A DNA stretch of 64,000 bases from positions 62,001-126,000 of the forward strand of contig NZ_FPAZ01000002.1 in NCBI RefSeq assembly GCF_900116435.1. Reading direction: 5' to 3'. The notes below the pieces were generated by a model. That model saw only the letters and a program-made list of their open reading frames with translations. It searched no databases and was not told the DNA's origin. Origin of the DNA: Pseudoalteromonas lipolytica. Lineage in GTDB: Bacteria; Pseudomonadota; Gammaproteobacteria; Enterobacterales; Alteromonadaceae. The position numbers were made by a program, and so were the translations under genes. Shown here piece by piece: positions 7,987 through 17,126 of the stretch (position 1 is its first letter; every line of letters starts with the position of its first letter).

Positions 7987-10164
7987 TTAATGTTGAGACT
8001 TATACTTTATACGAAACGCATGCAGTAATGGTTCAGTATAACCACTTGGCTGTTTAACGCCTTCTAAAACAAGGGCTAATGCTGCTTGGTACGCAACACT
8101 TTGTGCTAGGCTTTCGGCTGAGTCAGCCATATTGGTGTAAGCTGGATCCCCTTCGTTTTGCCCATCGACGACTTTAGCCATACGTGCCATCGTTTTACGA
8201 ATTTGCTCTTCATTGCATACACCATGATACAGCCAGTTCGCCATATGCTGGCTTGAAATACGCAGCGTTGCACGGTCTTCCATTAAGCCTACATGGTTGA
8301 TATCTGGCACTTTTGAGCAACCAATACCTTGATCAATCCAGCGCACAACGTACCCTAAAATGCCTTGTGCATTGTTATCAAGCTCGGCTTGGATATCTTC
8401 TTTTGATAACGTACTTGGGTCTTTCATCAGTGGGGGGGTAAGTAAGCGTGTGAGGCTTGCTTCTTTACGGTCCATCAGTGTCTTTTGACAGGCAAATACA
8501 TCAATATCATGATAATGCATTGCATGCAGTGTAGCCGCAGTAGGAGAGGGCACCCACGCGGTATTAGCCCCGCTTTTCGGGTGGCCAATTTTTTGTTCCA
8601 TCATCAACGCCATTTTATCAGGCATTGGCCACATACCTTTACCAATTTGCGCTTTACCACTGAGGCCTGTTGCAAGGCCAATATCGACATTACGGTCTTC
8701 GTAAGCACTGATCCAAGGTTCTAGTTTTATAGCGCCTTTAGGCAGTACGACACCTGCTTGCATTGAGGTATGAATTTCATCACCTGTACGGTCTAAGAAA
8801 CCTGTGTTAATAAACACAACACGGTTTTTAGCTTCGTAAATACAGGCTTTTAAATTTGCTGAAGTGCGGCGCTCTTCGTCCATAATCCCCATTTTTATGG
8901 TGTTTGCAGGTAAACCAAGCATCTGTTCAACACGTGTAAATAGGGTATTGGTGAAGGCCACTTCTTCTGGGCCGTGCATTTTGGGTTTAACAATATTGAT
9001 GCTGTGAGCTGACGAATTTTTAAGGCCGTGCGTGCCTTTTAAGTCATGCAGGGCTGCGGTACTGGTGATGATGGCATCCATTATGCCTTCAAACACATCA
9101 TTCCCCTCGCTATCTTGAATTGCTGGGTTTGTCATTAAGTGGCCTACGTTACGCACAAACATCATGCTTCGCCCTTTTAGGGTCACCGTTTCGCCATTAA
9201 TACCCTGATATTGGCGGTCTTCAGCTAAGCGACGTTCAATAGTCTTCCCATCTTTGTTGAATGCTTCAACAAGGTTGCCTTGCATCAAACCAAGCCAGTT
9301 TTTGTAGACATTAACTTTGTCTTCAGCATCGACCGCAGCAACAGAATCTTCGCAGTCCATAATGGTGGTTAGTGCTGCTTCAAGTACAACATCTTTGAGG
9401 CCCGCTTTGTCTGCTTGTCCAATTGGGTGATGATGATCGATTTGTAGCTCAACATGTAAGCCATTATTTTTCAAAAGAATAGCACTCGGATTTTGTGCTT
9501 CACCTTGATAACCAACCAATTGCTCTGGGTGTGCCAGACGCACTTGGCTGCTATCACGCAAGGTGATAAGTAGCTCGTTATTCACAATGGCGTAACTGGT
9601 ACTTTCAATGTGTGAGCCATTGGCTAAAGGCAGCGCTTTATCAAGGAATTGGCGTGCAAAAGCCATTACTTTAAAGCCTCGCACAGGATTGTATGCAGTG
9701 CCTTTTTCTGCGCCATCGTCTTCACTGAGCACGTCGGTGCCGTACAACGCATCGTACAAGGAGCCCCAGCGTGCATTAGCTGCATTCAGTGAAAAGCGTG
9801 CATTACTAACAGGCACAACTAACTGAGGGCCTGCTGTATTGGCTATTTCGGGCTCTACGTGTTCGGTTTCAATTTTGAAACTGGCGGGCTCTGGCACCAG
9901 GTAGCCAATCTCCTCAAGGAAACGTTGGTAATTGGCTGCATCCCATACCGGCTGCTGTTTATGGTAGTTATCAATCTTGGCTTGCAGTTGTTCGCGTTTT
10001 TCTAAAAGCGCCCGATTGATAGGAGTTAACTCATTAACAATATCGGCAAAGCCTTGCCAAAACGCAGCTGGAGAAATGTCTGTACCAGGTAGCAATTGTT
10101 GTTCAACGAACTGTGCTAGCTGCTGGTCAACACTTAACCCATTTAGTGAGAGAGTGGTGGTCAT
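7987..10164 (-). CDS. glcB: Malate synthase G
   Basis: Condenses glyoxylate with acetyl-CoA to malate, the second step of the glyoxylate shunt. At 725 residues it matches the long G isoform. Recognisable blocks include [65 protein letters not shown], and a late [26 protein letters not shown] containing the catalytic Asp region. An AGGA site lies 8 nt before the ATG. It is divergent from aceA across 234 bp, so one control region probably governs both shunt enzymes. Confidence 0.97.
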   Translation of the reverse strand: MTTTLSLNGLSVDQQLAQFVEQQLLPGTDISPAAFWQGFADIVNELTPINRALLEKREQLQAKIDNYHKQQPVWDAANYQRFLEEIGYLVPEPASFKIETEHVEPEIANTAGPQLVVPVSNARFSLNAANARWGSLYDALYGTDVLSEDDGAEKGTAYNPVRGFKVMAFARQFLDKALPLANGSHIESTSYAIVNNELLITLRDSSQVRLAHPEQLVGYQGEAQNPSAILLKNNGLHVELQIDHHHPIGQADKAGLKDVVLEAALTTIMDCEDSVAAVDAEDKVNVYKNWLGLMQGNLVEAFNKDGKTIERRLAEDRQYQGINGETVTLKGRSMMFVRNVGHLMTNPAIQDSEGNDVFEGIMDAIITSTAALHDLKGTHGLKNSSAHSINIVKPKMHGPEEVAFTNTLFTRVEQMLGLPANTIKMGIMDEERRTSANLKACIYEAKNRVVFINTGFLDRTGDEIHTSMQAGVVLPKGAIKLEPWISAYEDRNVDIGLATGLSGKAQIGKGMWPMPDKMALMMEQKIGHPKSGANTAWVPSPTAATLHAMHYHDIDVFACQKTLMDRKEASLTRLLTPPLMKDPSTLSKEDIQAELDNNAQGILGYVVRWIDQGIGCSKVPDINHVGLMEDRATLRISSQHMANWLYHGVCNEEQIRKTMARMAKVVDGQNEGDPAYTNMADSAESLAQSVAYQAALALVLEGVKQPSGYTEPLLHAFRIKYKSQH

Positions 10165-10398
10165 AATAGTGTCCTTTAAACGGTCGTAATTCGATCAGTC
10201 ATGACTCAACCATATCGTAAAAAAGGGTAAATGGCAGGCTAAATGTCATTCACCAAAAATATAGTGGCAATAACAACTATAAATTTACTAAATCCAAAAA
10301 ATCGGCCTAATGTTGATTTAAGCGCTACGGAGCGAACACTTCTTAGCCACTCTCACTAACAAAAAAGATTAAATGAACCCGTTCGAAGGATTTTTATT
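10165..10398. promoter_or_regulatory. Divergent glcB-aceA control region
   Basis: A 234-bp AT-rich intergenic stretch that must carry promoters for both glyoxylate-shunt genes. It includes a perfect 10-bp palindrome AGTCATGACT at 10197-10206, about 35 bp from the glcB start. I cannot assign a regulator from sequence. Confidence 0.5.
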
Positions 10399-12000
10399 AT
10401 GACTACATATCAACGCGAAACAGATAACTTAGCGACTTTATGCCAAAGCCAGGGCAAAACGTGGCAATCAATTAACCCTGAATATGCAAGCCGCATGCGT
10501 TTACAAAACCGTTTTCGTACAGGGTTAGACATCGCACAGTATACAGCAGATATCATGCGCGCCGATATGGCAGCATACGATGCAGACCACAGCCAATACA
10601 CGCAATCTTTAGGGTGTTGGCACGGTTTTACTGCACAACAAATGATGATGGCGATTAAACGTCATAATAAAACAACGAAACGCAGCTACGTGTATTTAAG
10701 TGGTTGGATGGTTGCTGCACTGCGCTCAGAGTTCGGTCCATTACCTGACCAAAGCATGCACGAAAAGACTTCTGTTCCAGCGCTAATTGAAGAAATTTAC
10801 ACGTTCTTAAAGCAAGCAGATGCACGTGAGCTTGATCACCTTTATAAAGACCTCGATGCGGCGAAAGCAAACGGCGGAGACGTACAAGCAGTCCTTGATA
10901 AAATTGATAACTTTGAAAGCCACGTAGTGCCAATTATTGCCGATATCGATGCTGGTTTCGGTAATGAAGAAGCAACATACCTACTTGCGAAGAAAATGAT
11001 TGAAGCAGGTGCGTGTGCGATTCAAATTGAAAACCAAGTATCTGATGCAAAACAATGTGGTCATCAAGCGGGTAAAGTAACCGTTCCACATGAAGATTTC
11101 TTAGCAAAAATCAATGCGGTTCGTTATGCATTCCTAGAGCTAGGCATTGATAACGGTATTATTGTTGCGCGTACTGACTCACTAGGTGCAAGCTTGACAC
11201 AAAAAGTACCTGTATCTAAAGCGCCTGGCGACTTGGCAAGCCAATATACTTCATTCTTAGAAACAACGCCTGTAAACAGTGTTGATGAGTTAAACGAAGG
11301 CGACACAGCAATGAAGCTGAATGGCCAACTATGTAAACCAACACGTTTAGACAATGGTTTATACCAATTCCGTGAAGGAACAGAGAAAGACCGCGTTGTA
11401 CTCGACTGTGTAACAAGCTTGCAATCAGGCGCAGATTTACTGTGGATTGAGACAGAAAAACCAAACGTTAAACAAATTGCAGAGCTTGTTAACCGCGTTA
11501 AAGAGCACGTGCCAAATGCGAAGCTTGTATACAATAACTCACCTTCGTTCAATTGGACGCTTAAGTTCCGTGAGCAAGTATACGCTGAATGGCAAGAGCA
11601 AGGTAAAGACCTATCTGCATACCCAAGCATTGATGACAACAAAGCATTAATGGCACCAGAAATGGATGATACTGAGCTTGCTGCAGCGGCTGATGTGCTT
11701 GTTCAAAACTTCCAACGAGATGGTGCGCGTGAAGCCGGTATTTTCCATCACTTAATTACACTGCCGACTTACCACACTGCGGCGCTAAGCACAGATATCC
11801 TATCAGAAGGTTATTTTGGTGACTTAGGAATGCTAGCGTATGTTCGCGATGTTCAACGTCAAGAAATCCGTCGTGAGCAAGCGTCAGTGAAACACCAAGA
11901 CTTAGCAGGTTCTAATATTGGTGATACGCACAAAGAGTACTTCTCTGGTGAAAACGCACTGAAAGCGGGCGGTGAAGCAAACACCATGAACCAGTTCTAA
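10399..12000 (+). CDS. aceA: Isocitrate lyase, long form
   Basis: Cleaves isocitrate to glyoxylate and succinate. It is 533 residues long, the length of the Pseudomonas-type isoform rather than the 430-residue enterobacterial AceA. The active-site signature reads KQCGH (218-222, catalytic Cys220) where the short isoform has KKCGH. The metal-binding block DIDAGFGN is at 182-189, with later WIETEKPN and NNSPSFNW blocks. Codon use is strongly biased to A/T-ending preferred codons, consistent with high expression. It is followed by a strong terminator. Confidence 0.97.
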   Translation: MTTYQRETDNLATLCQSQGKTWQSINPEYASRMRLQNRFRTGLDIAQYTADIMRADMAAYDADHSQYTQSLGCWHGFTAQQMMMAIKRHNKTTKRSYVYLSGWMVAALRSEFGPLPDQSMHEKTSVPALIEEIYTFLKQADARELDHLYKDLDAAKANGGDVQAVLDKIDNFESHVVPIIADIDAGFGNEEATYLLAKKMIEAGACAIQIENQVSDAKQCGHQAGKVTVPHEDFLAKINAVRYAFLELGIDNGIIVARTDSLGASLTQKVPVSKAPGDLASQYTSFLETTPVNSVDELNEGDTAMKLNGQLCKPTRLDNGLYQFREGTEKDRVVLDCVTSLQSGADLLWIETEKPNVKQIAELVNRVKEHVPNAKLVYNNSPSFNWTLKFREQVYAEWQEQGKDLSAYPSIDDNKALMAPEMDDTELAAAADVLVQNFQRDGAREAGIFHHLITLPTYHTAALSTDILSEGYFGDLGMLAYVRDVQRQEIRREQASVKHQDLAGSNIGDTHKEYFSGENALKAGGEANTMNQF

Positions 12001-12042
12001 CCAAGTTGTAATATTCCTTTATAGCTATTCAATAATGTTGTT

Positions 12043-12065
12043 AGGGGCCTTCGGGCCCTTTTTCA
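12043..12065 (+). terminator. Terminator of aceA
   Basis: Stem GGGCC-TTCG-GGCCC (extended by a G-T and an A-T pair), then a T-run, about 45 bp after the aceA stop. The loop is a C(TTCG)G tetraloop. Confidence 0.9.
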
Positions 12066-12086
12066 CTTTTAGTTATCAGTCTTCAG

Positions 12087-12226
12087 ACTCGCATCCCGTA
12101 ACTCGCATCTCGCACCTCGCACCTCGCACCTCTCATCTCGCACCTCTCATCTCGCATCTCGTATCTCGCACCTCGCATCTCGTATCCCGCACCTCGTATC
12201 CCGCATCTTGCACCTCGCATCTCAGA
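12087..12226. repeat. Heptamer array A, about 20 units
   Basis: Twenty consecutive 7-bp units in one phase: variants of TCTCGCA, CCTCGCA, TCCCGTA and TCTCGTA. The third to fifth bases (TCG) are nearly invariant and the first and last positions vary. Unlike the other arrays in this window it has no REP-like stem-loop beside it. Because 7 is not a multiple of 3, any frame through it yields a 7-residue protein repeat that mimics a gene; I do not regard it as coding. Confidence 0.9.
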
Positions 12227-12442
12227 TCAGAGTTTAACTAAGTCTTGGATCAGCCATTTACTAGCTTTTAGAAAAGACAGATCACGCTTTTACCAGCCTG
12301 CATTTTTTGGATCAGGATTTAACTACCTCCGCTATTTCTTGGTTGATTCAGTCTATTTATTGCTTATAAGTCTGGGTAAAAGGCCAAAATTGGCTTTTAT
12401 AGCTGATTATGGGCGGTAATTTGCGAGGAGAACTTCGTTTAT

Positions 12443-12577
12443 AAACCGATTTTTTACCAACTTAAACGACCTACAAACCAAAATTTTACTAACTGATGCT
12501 AGGTTTTTAGCGGCACAAACCGATTTTTTACCAACTCAAGTTATTGATATTGGCCATAAACCGATTTTTTACTAACT
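12443..12577 (+). repeat. Four spaced copies of a 20-bp direct repeat
   Basis: The motif AAACCGATTTTTTACCAACT occurs exactly at 12443-12462 and 12517-12536, with one change at 12558-12577 (ACTAACT). A weaker copy, AAACCAAAATTTTACTAACT, is at 12475-12494. Start-to-start distances are 32, 42 and 41 bp, close to 3, 4 and 4 turns of B-DNA. That is an arrangement typical of protein-binding arrays. No gene is recognised as the target. Confidence 0.8.
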
Positions 12578-12637
12578 GATGAGGAGACTATGTCCGATAT
12601 TTGAGAAATGTATGTAAGGAGTTACTTACATATGTAC

Positions 12638-12654
12638 TGTAAAGGGGGTTTACA
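12638..12654. promoter_or_regulatory. 17-bp palindrome TGTAAAGGGGGTTTACA
   Basis: Inverted hexamers TGTAAA and TTTACA with a GGGGG spacer, identical to the copy at 1241-1257 and one base from that at 2830-2846. It lies in a long gene-free stretch about 240 bp beyond the S9 peptidase stop. It may be an operator or a small dispersed repeat. Confidence 0.4.
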
Positions 12655-12783
12655 ATAATGGTTAAGAGTAAAGTCAAAAAGTAACAGCGGGTTTACCCCG
12701 CGTAATGGTTTTATTCATGACACGGCATAAAGCCACTGCTACTGGTATGTGCGAAACTATTTTACATTTTATGCTTTGCAAGT

Positions 12784-12804
12784 GACGCGATATAAAATCG
12801 CGTC
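12784..12804. terminator. Hairpin GACGCGAT-ATAAA-ATCGCGTC
   Basis: A perfect 8-bp stem about 90 bp downstream of the S9 peptidase stop. There is no T-run directly after it on the minus strand, so it is at best a weak terminator. Confidence 0.35.
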
Positions 12805-12893
12805 TAATACTTTTTGCGATAAGTTAAACGAAACTGCGTCACGAAATCAGTTCACCTTGCGCAAATGAAACGTTCTTGCTTCGCTCTATGTTG

Positions 12894-14921
12894 TTAATCA
12901 TTTCCACTGTTCTTATCAAACCACCATTGAATATACGCTACTTTGCTCATTAAGTTTGATGGACGAGCTGTAATGCCATGTGACGCATTTGGAATGCGTA
13001 CCATTGCCGTATCAACACCTTGTAGCTTTAACGCTTGATAGAATTGCTCTGTTTCAGAAATCGGCGTGCGATAATCAGACTCACCCGTTAATAGCATAGT
13101 AGGAGTTTTTACATTACCTACATAACTAATGGGTGAGCGTTTCATATAATGCTCAATATTGTCCCAAGGTTTGCCCGGAAACCAATAATCAGCAAAGAAA
13201 GGATAGTAGTCGGCAGTTAGTACAAAACTGATCCAATTGATAACCGGCTTCGCAACAACGGCAGCTGCAAAGCGATCAGTATGACCCACAATCCATGCCG
13301 TCAATACGCCACCACCTGAGCCTCCAGTAACAAACAGTTTGCTTTCATCAATAAAGCCTTTAGCGATAACCGCATCGACACCTGTCATCAAGTCATCAAA
13401 GTCATTGCTTGGGTAGTTATGATGAATTGTTTGCGCAAACTCTTTACCGTATGAGTCACTGCCACGTGGGTTCATGTATAGAACGACATTGCCCTTCGCA
13501 GCAAACAACTGAACTTCAGGGCTAAAGTGAGGTCCATAGTTTGCAACGGGCCCACCATGGATTTCGAGTACCAATGGGTACTTTTTGTTTTTATCAAAGC
13601 CAGGAGGGTAGGCAATCCACCCTTGAACAGCTAAGCCATCATGGCTTGATTTAACCCAAATTTCTTCCACTTTAGCCAGCTCTTTGTTGCCAAGTGCATC
13701 TTCGTTAAGTTGAGTTAAACGATTCACTTTACCGCGTTTAATTAATGCAATATCTGCAGGGCGCTGAGTGTCAGCCAGTGTAATTGCAACATCACCGTCT
13801 TCGCTTACATCAAAATCTCCGCCTGAATACGGGCGACCAAATGCCACACTGCCTATCTTCTCGGTAATAACCTTGTGTTTACCGTTTCGAGGTTGGTACG
13901 CTAAATGCGTTTTCCCTTCGCTGTCATAGCTAAAGTAAATGCCTCTACTGTCATCATCCCACTTAATTTCTTCAACGCTACGGTCAAGGTCTGTTGTTAA
14001 AACTGAGGTCTCACCAGACTTAAAATCAAGAAGGTAAATGTCACTGTTTTCATAGTTTGTTTTTTTATCATCGTAGCCTGTGTAGGCAAGGTATCGGCCA
14101 TTGGGAGAGACTGCTGGTCGTGAGTCAGGACCTACCCGGTCGGTCACCTGTGAAATTGATAAGTCAGCTACGTTTAATTTGTAAATTTCCGAGTTAGTAG
14201 GTTTTAACTCATGATCTTCATGACGATTAGCTGAAAAATAAAAAGCATCACCCGTTTCGTTAAAGCTAATTGAGCCGCCATGATCAAAGTTACCAAAGCT
14301 CAGCTGACGCGCGTTACCGCCAGTTGCACTGATCATGAAAAAATGGCGATAACCCGCCTTTGTATAACCGCCCCCATCGGCACGGTAATAGACGTCATCA
14401 ATATATTTTGCAGGCTCCGCCCACTTAGCGCCTTCAGGCTTGCCCGGTAAAGACACAGGGCCGGCTGATTTTTCAGGAACAAATTGGCTAAACACCAAAT
14501 TTTTACCATCTGGCGTCCATGTTAAACCACCCGGACTTTGCGTTAGGTTACTAATTTTTGCGACATTCCCTGTTTTTAGCCACTTAACATAAATTTGGCT
14601 ACTCCCATCACGGGTTGAAATAAATGCCAAGCGAGTTTCGTCAGGCGACAACACAGGTGAGTAATCCATATGTACGCCGGATGTAAGCGGTAGCATTGTT
14701 TTACCATCAGGATTAACCGACCAAATATTACTGACTTTGCGATCGGTTTTAATGTCCATTCGATTTCGTACGAAAAAAATGGTCTCGCCATTTTTTGTCA
14801 TTTCTAATTGGTTCGCGTATTCAAGATCGAAGACATTTTCAAGTTGGAATGTGTTGCTAGTTTGTGCGTGGCTATAAAAGCTGGCTACAGCAAGTAACGC
14901 CAAAGACGCTTTGAACTTCAT
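12894..14921 (-). CDS. Secreted S9 family prolyl oligopeptidase-like peptidase
   Basis: A 675-residue serine peptidase of the acylaminoacyl/dipeptidyl-peptidase (S9C) kind. It has a signal peptide MKFKASLALLAVASFYSHA, then an N-terminal WD/beta-propeller (about 30-400) with several LVFSQF/YLAYTGYDD blades. The C-terminal alpha/beta hydrolase domain carries the oxyanion block EIHGGP, the nucleophile elbow GGSGGG, and a terminal SHG with the catalytic His. A late block, TPISETEQFYQALKLQGV, is typical. It is predicted to be periplasmic and to remove dipeptides or acylated residues. It is monocistronic. Confidence 0.92.
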   Translation of the reverse strand: MKFKASLALLAVASFYSHAQTSNTFQLENVFDLEYANQLEMTKNGETIFFVRNRMDIKTDRKVSNIWSVNPDGKTMLPLTSGVHMDYSPVLSPDETRLAFISTRDGSSQIYVKWLKTGNVAKISNLTQSPGGLTWTPDGKNLVFSQFVPEKSAGPVSLPGKPEGAKWAEPAKYIDDVYYRADGGGYTKAGYRHFFMISATGGNARQLSFGNFDHGGSISFNETGDAFYFSANRHEDHELKPTNSEIYKLNVADLSISQVTDRVGPDSRPAVSPNGRYLAYTGYDDKKTNYENSDIYLLDFKSGETSVLTTDLDRSVEEIKWDDDSRGIYFSYDSEGKTHLAYQPRNGKHKVITEKIGSVAFGRPYSGGDFDVSEDGDVAITLADTQRPADIALIKRGKVNRLTQLNEDALGNKELAKVEEIWVKSSHDGLAVQGWIAYPPGFDKNKKYPLVLEIHGGPVANYGPHFSPEVQLFAAKGNVVLYMNPRGSDSYGKEFAQTIHHNYPSNDFDDLMTGVDAVIAKGFIDESKLFVTGGSGGGVLTAWIVGHTDRFAAAVVAKPVINWISFVLTADYYPFFADYWFPGKPWDNIEHYMKRSPISYVGNVKTPTMLLTGESDYRTPISETEQFYQALKLQGVDTAMVRIPNASHGITARPSNLMSKVAYIQWWFDKNSGND

Positions 14922-15071
14922 AATGATTCCTTGTTATTGGTCGGTGTATATTCTGTTATAAAGTAGCAAACCATAAAAATATAGTTCATTGCGATGAATG
15001 GAAAAATCAATAGACAGATGCCCAATTCCCTTCTATGTTGAACACACTATTTTTTTCTTAAGGAGCAGAAA

Positions 15072-15449
15072 ATGATTGGTTACATAATGTTAGGCACGAA
15101 TAACTTAGCTAAAGCGGTGAAGTTTTATGATGAACTTTTTTCTACCTTAAACGCTGAGCGCTTTTTAGAAACTGACCGCTTTGTGGCATGGAGCACAGGC
15201 CAAGATAAACCAGGCTTTGCAGTTACAAAACCTTATAATGATGAAAAAGCCACTGTTGGTAACGGTACGATGATTGCAATTGCCGTTGAAACACCAGCTC
15301 AAGTTGATGAATTTTATAAAAAAGCCATTGAACTCGGTGGAACAGATGAAGGTGCTCCGGGTCCTCGCGAAATGCCCGGTTTCTATGCCGGTTACTTTAG
15401 AGACCTAGATGGTAATAAACTTAATGTGTTTTGTTTTACACATGGGTGA
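15072..15449 (+). CDS. VOC (glyoxalase/bleomycin resistance) family protein
   Basis: A small cytoplasmic protein of 125 residues with one vicinal-oxygen-chelate domain. MIGYIMLGTNNLAKAVKFYDELF is the standard first beta-alpha unit, and GYFRDLDGNKLNVFCF the standard last strands with the metal-ligand region. An AAGGAG ribosome site precedes the ATG. The substrate is unknown; such proteins include lyases, dioxygenases and resistance proteins. Immediately downstream begins the repeat block at 15.5 kb. Confidence 0.87.
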   Translation: MIGYIMLGTNNLAKAVKFYDELFSTLNAERFLETDRFVAWSTGQDKPGFAVTKPYNDEKATVGNGTMIAIAVETPAQVDEFYKKAIELGGTDEGAPGPREMPGFYAGYFRDLDGNKLNVFCFTHG

Positions 15450-15523
15450 GGAAAGTGAGCAGGCGCTAGGCACTAGAAAATAGGGCCTAGCAAATGTAGC
15501 AGCGGCTGTTGTTCGGCGCTAAA

Positions 15524-15565
15524 GCACCTCCTACCTCGCACCTCGCATCTCGCACCTCGCACCTG
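15524..15565. repeat. Heptamer array B1, 6 units
   Basis: Units GCACCTC, CTACCTC, GCACCTC, GCATCTC, GCACCTC, GCACCTG. It is preceded by the module TTCGGCGCTAAA, which recurs before arrays B2 and B3, and in similar form (TTCAGCGCTAAG) before array D. Confidence 0.85.
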
Positions 15566-15592
15566 CAACATTGCACAAATGGTGACGGACTC

Positions 15593-15616
15593 GCGCGAAA
15601 TAAATTTCACGCCTAC
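15593..15616 (-). repeat. REP-like stem-loop 1
   Basis: Read on the minus strand: GTAG followed by GCGTGAAATTTATTTCGCGC, an imperfect palindrome. A GTAG (or GGAG) tetranucleotide directly before an imperfect palindrome is the hallmark of REP sequences mobilised by RAYT transposases. Copies recur at 15805, 51628, 58515 and 62474. Confidence 0.75.
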
Positions 15617-15672
15617 AAGAAAATCGTGCGGTTATCTTAGCAGTGATGAAGCGGCTGTTGTTCGGCGCTAAA

Positions 15673-15777
15673 GCACCTCCTACCTCGCACCTCGCATCTC
15701 GCACCTCGCATCTCGCACTTCGCATCTCGCTCCTCGCACTTCGCATCTCGCACTTCGCATCTCGCACCTCGCACCTG
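15673..15777. repeat. Heptamer array B2, 15 units
   Basis: Fifteen in-phase 7-bp units (GCACCTC, GCATCTC, GCACTTC, GCTCCTC) in the second copy of a duplicated module. The flanks are almost identical to those of array B1, but the unit number differs (15 against 6), so the array length has changed since the duplication. Confidence 0.88.
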
Positions 15778-15804
15778 CAAGATTGCACAACTGGTGATGG
15801 CCTC

Positions 15805-15828
15805 GCGCGAAATAAATTTCACGCCTAC
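15805..15828 (-). repeat. REP-like stem-loop 2
   Basis: Identical in its 24-nt core to the copy at 15593-15616 and 212 bp from it, part of the same module duplication. The surrounding bases (CTCGCGC before, AAGAAAATCGTG after) are also shared. Confidence 0.75.
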
Positions 15829-15884
15829 AAGAAAATCGTGGGGTTATCTTAGCAGTGATGAAGCGGTTTTTGTTCGGCGCTAAA

Positions 15885-15988
15885 GCACCTCCTACCTCGC
15901 ACCTCGACTATCTAACCACTAACCACTAACCACTAACCACTAACCACTAACCACTAACCACTAACCACTAACCACTAACCACTAACCA
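15885..15988. repeat. Heptamer array B3 running into (TAACCAC)10
   Basis: Units GCACCTC, CTACCTC, GCACCTC and GACTATC are followed without a break in phase by ten perfect TAACCAC units (15913-15982) and a partial one. Two unrelated 7-mers thus share one register. The WD40-like lipoprotein gene starts about 100 bp later. Confidence 0.9.
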
Positions 15989-16086
15989 TCGAAAGCTGAC
16001 AGCTAAAGTCAGAACTCCTACACACTTCTACTTATTTTTATTACACTGCTGCTATACAAAATAATTATAAAAATAAGAGTAGTAGT

Positions 16087-17070
16087 ATGACGTCGAAATT
16101 GCTTAAATCGCTTTCTTGTTTATTTGCTTTAAGCCTTGTGGGTTGTGGTGGGGGTGAGGTGTATACCGCGCCTGCAAAGGATGAATTTGCTCATGGTGAT
16201 GAGTTATTAAGTGCCGCAGCATTGACTGAAGATGCCAGTCACTCTCTACTCGCAACTGAGTCTAAAGTGTGTGTTTGGGATAATCAGTTAAAAGCACGTC
16301 TATACGATTGCATAACAGGGCAGGGCGCTGAGCATATAGAGCTTGCGGGGTTTAGTGCTAACAAATCGCGTTTTTATATTTCTAATCGTTTATCGGTGAC
16401 CTTATTTGATACCCGCACGGGTCGAAGTATTGGCTCTTGGCTAACAGGGCAGGAGATAGCCAGAGATATCGCTATTTCAGCGTCAGGCGATACATTAGTG
16501 ATTGCTTATCGTAGCGGCAAGGCTGAGGTAATAAATACCCGTACGGGCGATACTAAGTGCTTTGACATTCATCGTCTTGATATTAATAGTGTGGCGTTGT
16601 CGGCTGATGGGCTATGGGCGTTTACCGGCTCGAGCGACAAATACGTTAAGCTTTGGTCAACGAGTGATGGCAGTACACGCTTTGAACAGCGTTTAGCTAC
16701 CAGAGTGAATCGCGTCACCTTAAATAAAGCAGGCACGTTAGGCTTTGCAATCGACTCGGTCGATGACCGAATTTTCTTTGATTTAGCCAATAAAAAAGAA
16801 CTTGCTGAGGTAGCCTCATACTCTAACTTTATTGAGTTCACTGCATCGCAATTTATCAATCAAGACAAATGGCTATTAACGGGATCGCCAAAAATGAAGA
16901 TGCGATTATACCGTGTTGCTGATGGCGAGCTAATCGCTGAATATGAAGCAAAACAGCAGCGCCAACGTACCTCGGTGCTGAGTGTGGCTTACGATGGTAC
17001 GCAGTTGTATTCAGAAACCAGTGACGGTCTATTACAGGCTTGGCCGTTTGAGCCAAAAAGCAGCAAATAG
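16087..17070 (+). CDS. WD40-like repeat lipoprotein
   Basis: A 327-residue lipoprotein: MTSKLLKSLSCLFALSLVGCGGG carries a lipobox (LVGC, modified Cys about residue 20). The rest is built of beta-propeller-like repeats such as DIAISASGDTLVIAYRSG, NSVALSADGLWAFTGSSD with KYVKLWST, and LSVAYDGTQLYSETSDG. These match WD40 blades with S-DG and W/F-D signatures. It is probably a periplasm-facing scaffold or binding protein; partners are not evident from the neighbours. It ends in a bidirectional terminator shared with the convergent D-amino acid aminotransferase gene. Confidence 0.8.
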   Translation: MTSKLLKSLSCLFALSLVGCGGGEVYTAPAKDEFAHGDELLSAAALTEDASHSLLATESKVCVWDNQLKARLYDCITGQGAEHIELAGFSANKSRFYISNRLSVTLFDTRTGRSIGSWLTGQEIARDIAISASGDTLVIAYRSGKAEVINTRTGDTKCFDIHRLDINSVALSADGLWAFTGSSDKYVKLWSTSDGSTRFEQRLATRVNRVTLNKAGTLGFAIDSVDDRIFFDLANKKELAEVASYSNFIEFTASQFINQDKWLLTGSPKMKMRLYRVADGELIAEYEAKQQRQRTSVLSVAYDGTQLYSETSDGLLQAWPFEPKSSK

Positions 17071-17080
17071 CAGATAAAAC

Positions 17081-17110
17081 AAAAACGCCTACTTTAAGTA
17101 GGCGTTTTTT
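17081..17110. terminator. Bidirectional terminator between the WD40 gene and dat
   Basis: Stem ACGCCTACT/AGTAGGCGT flanked by AAAAA and TTTTTT, so it can stop transcription from either side. Confidence 0.92.
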
Positions 17111-17126
17111 AGATTTCTAATTTTAA

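Larger units (their letters stand above)
12227..12893. other. Gene-free stretch with spaced repeats and hairpins
   Basis: No reading frame is convincing here. It holds four copies of a 20-bp direct repeat (12443-12577), a TATGTAAG/CTTACATA inverted repeat (about 12611-12632), a TGTAAA-TTTACA palindrome (12638-12654) and a GACGCGAT-ATAAA-ATCGCGTC hairpin (12784-12804). A related TTTTATATCGCGT string lies beside the heptamer array at 58.3 kb. Confidence 0.65.

Noticed and set aside
12087-12226. CRISPR array
   Set aside because: Units are 7 bp with no spacers, and no cas gene is present anywhere in the window.
12638-12654. LexA (SOS) box
   Set aside because: CTGT and ACAG half-sites are not at the N8 spacing; the palindrome is TGTAAA-N5-TTTACA.
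15531-15852. Overlapping open frames on both strands encoding 7-residue repeats such as EVRDARC
   Set aside because: They are produced by the 7-bp period (21 bp = 7 codons, no stops in several frames). There is no ribosome site, all frames look alike, and the pattern recurs in every array. Translations of the REP core (RREIYF) are likewise artefacts.
15913-15988. Telomere-like repeat as a chromosome end
   Set aside because: TAACCAC resembles eukaryotic telomere repeats, but it is internal, only 10 units long, and flanked by ordinary bacterial genes in the same register as other heptamers.
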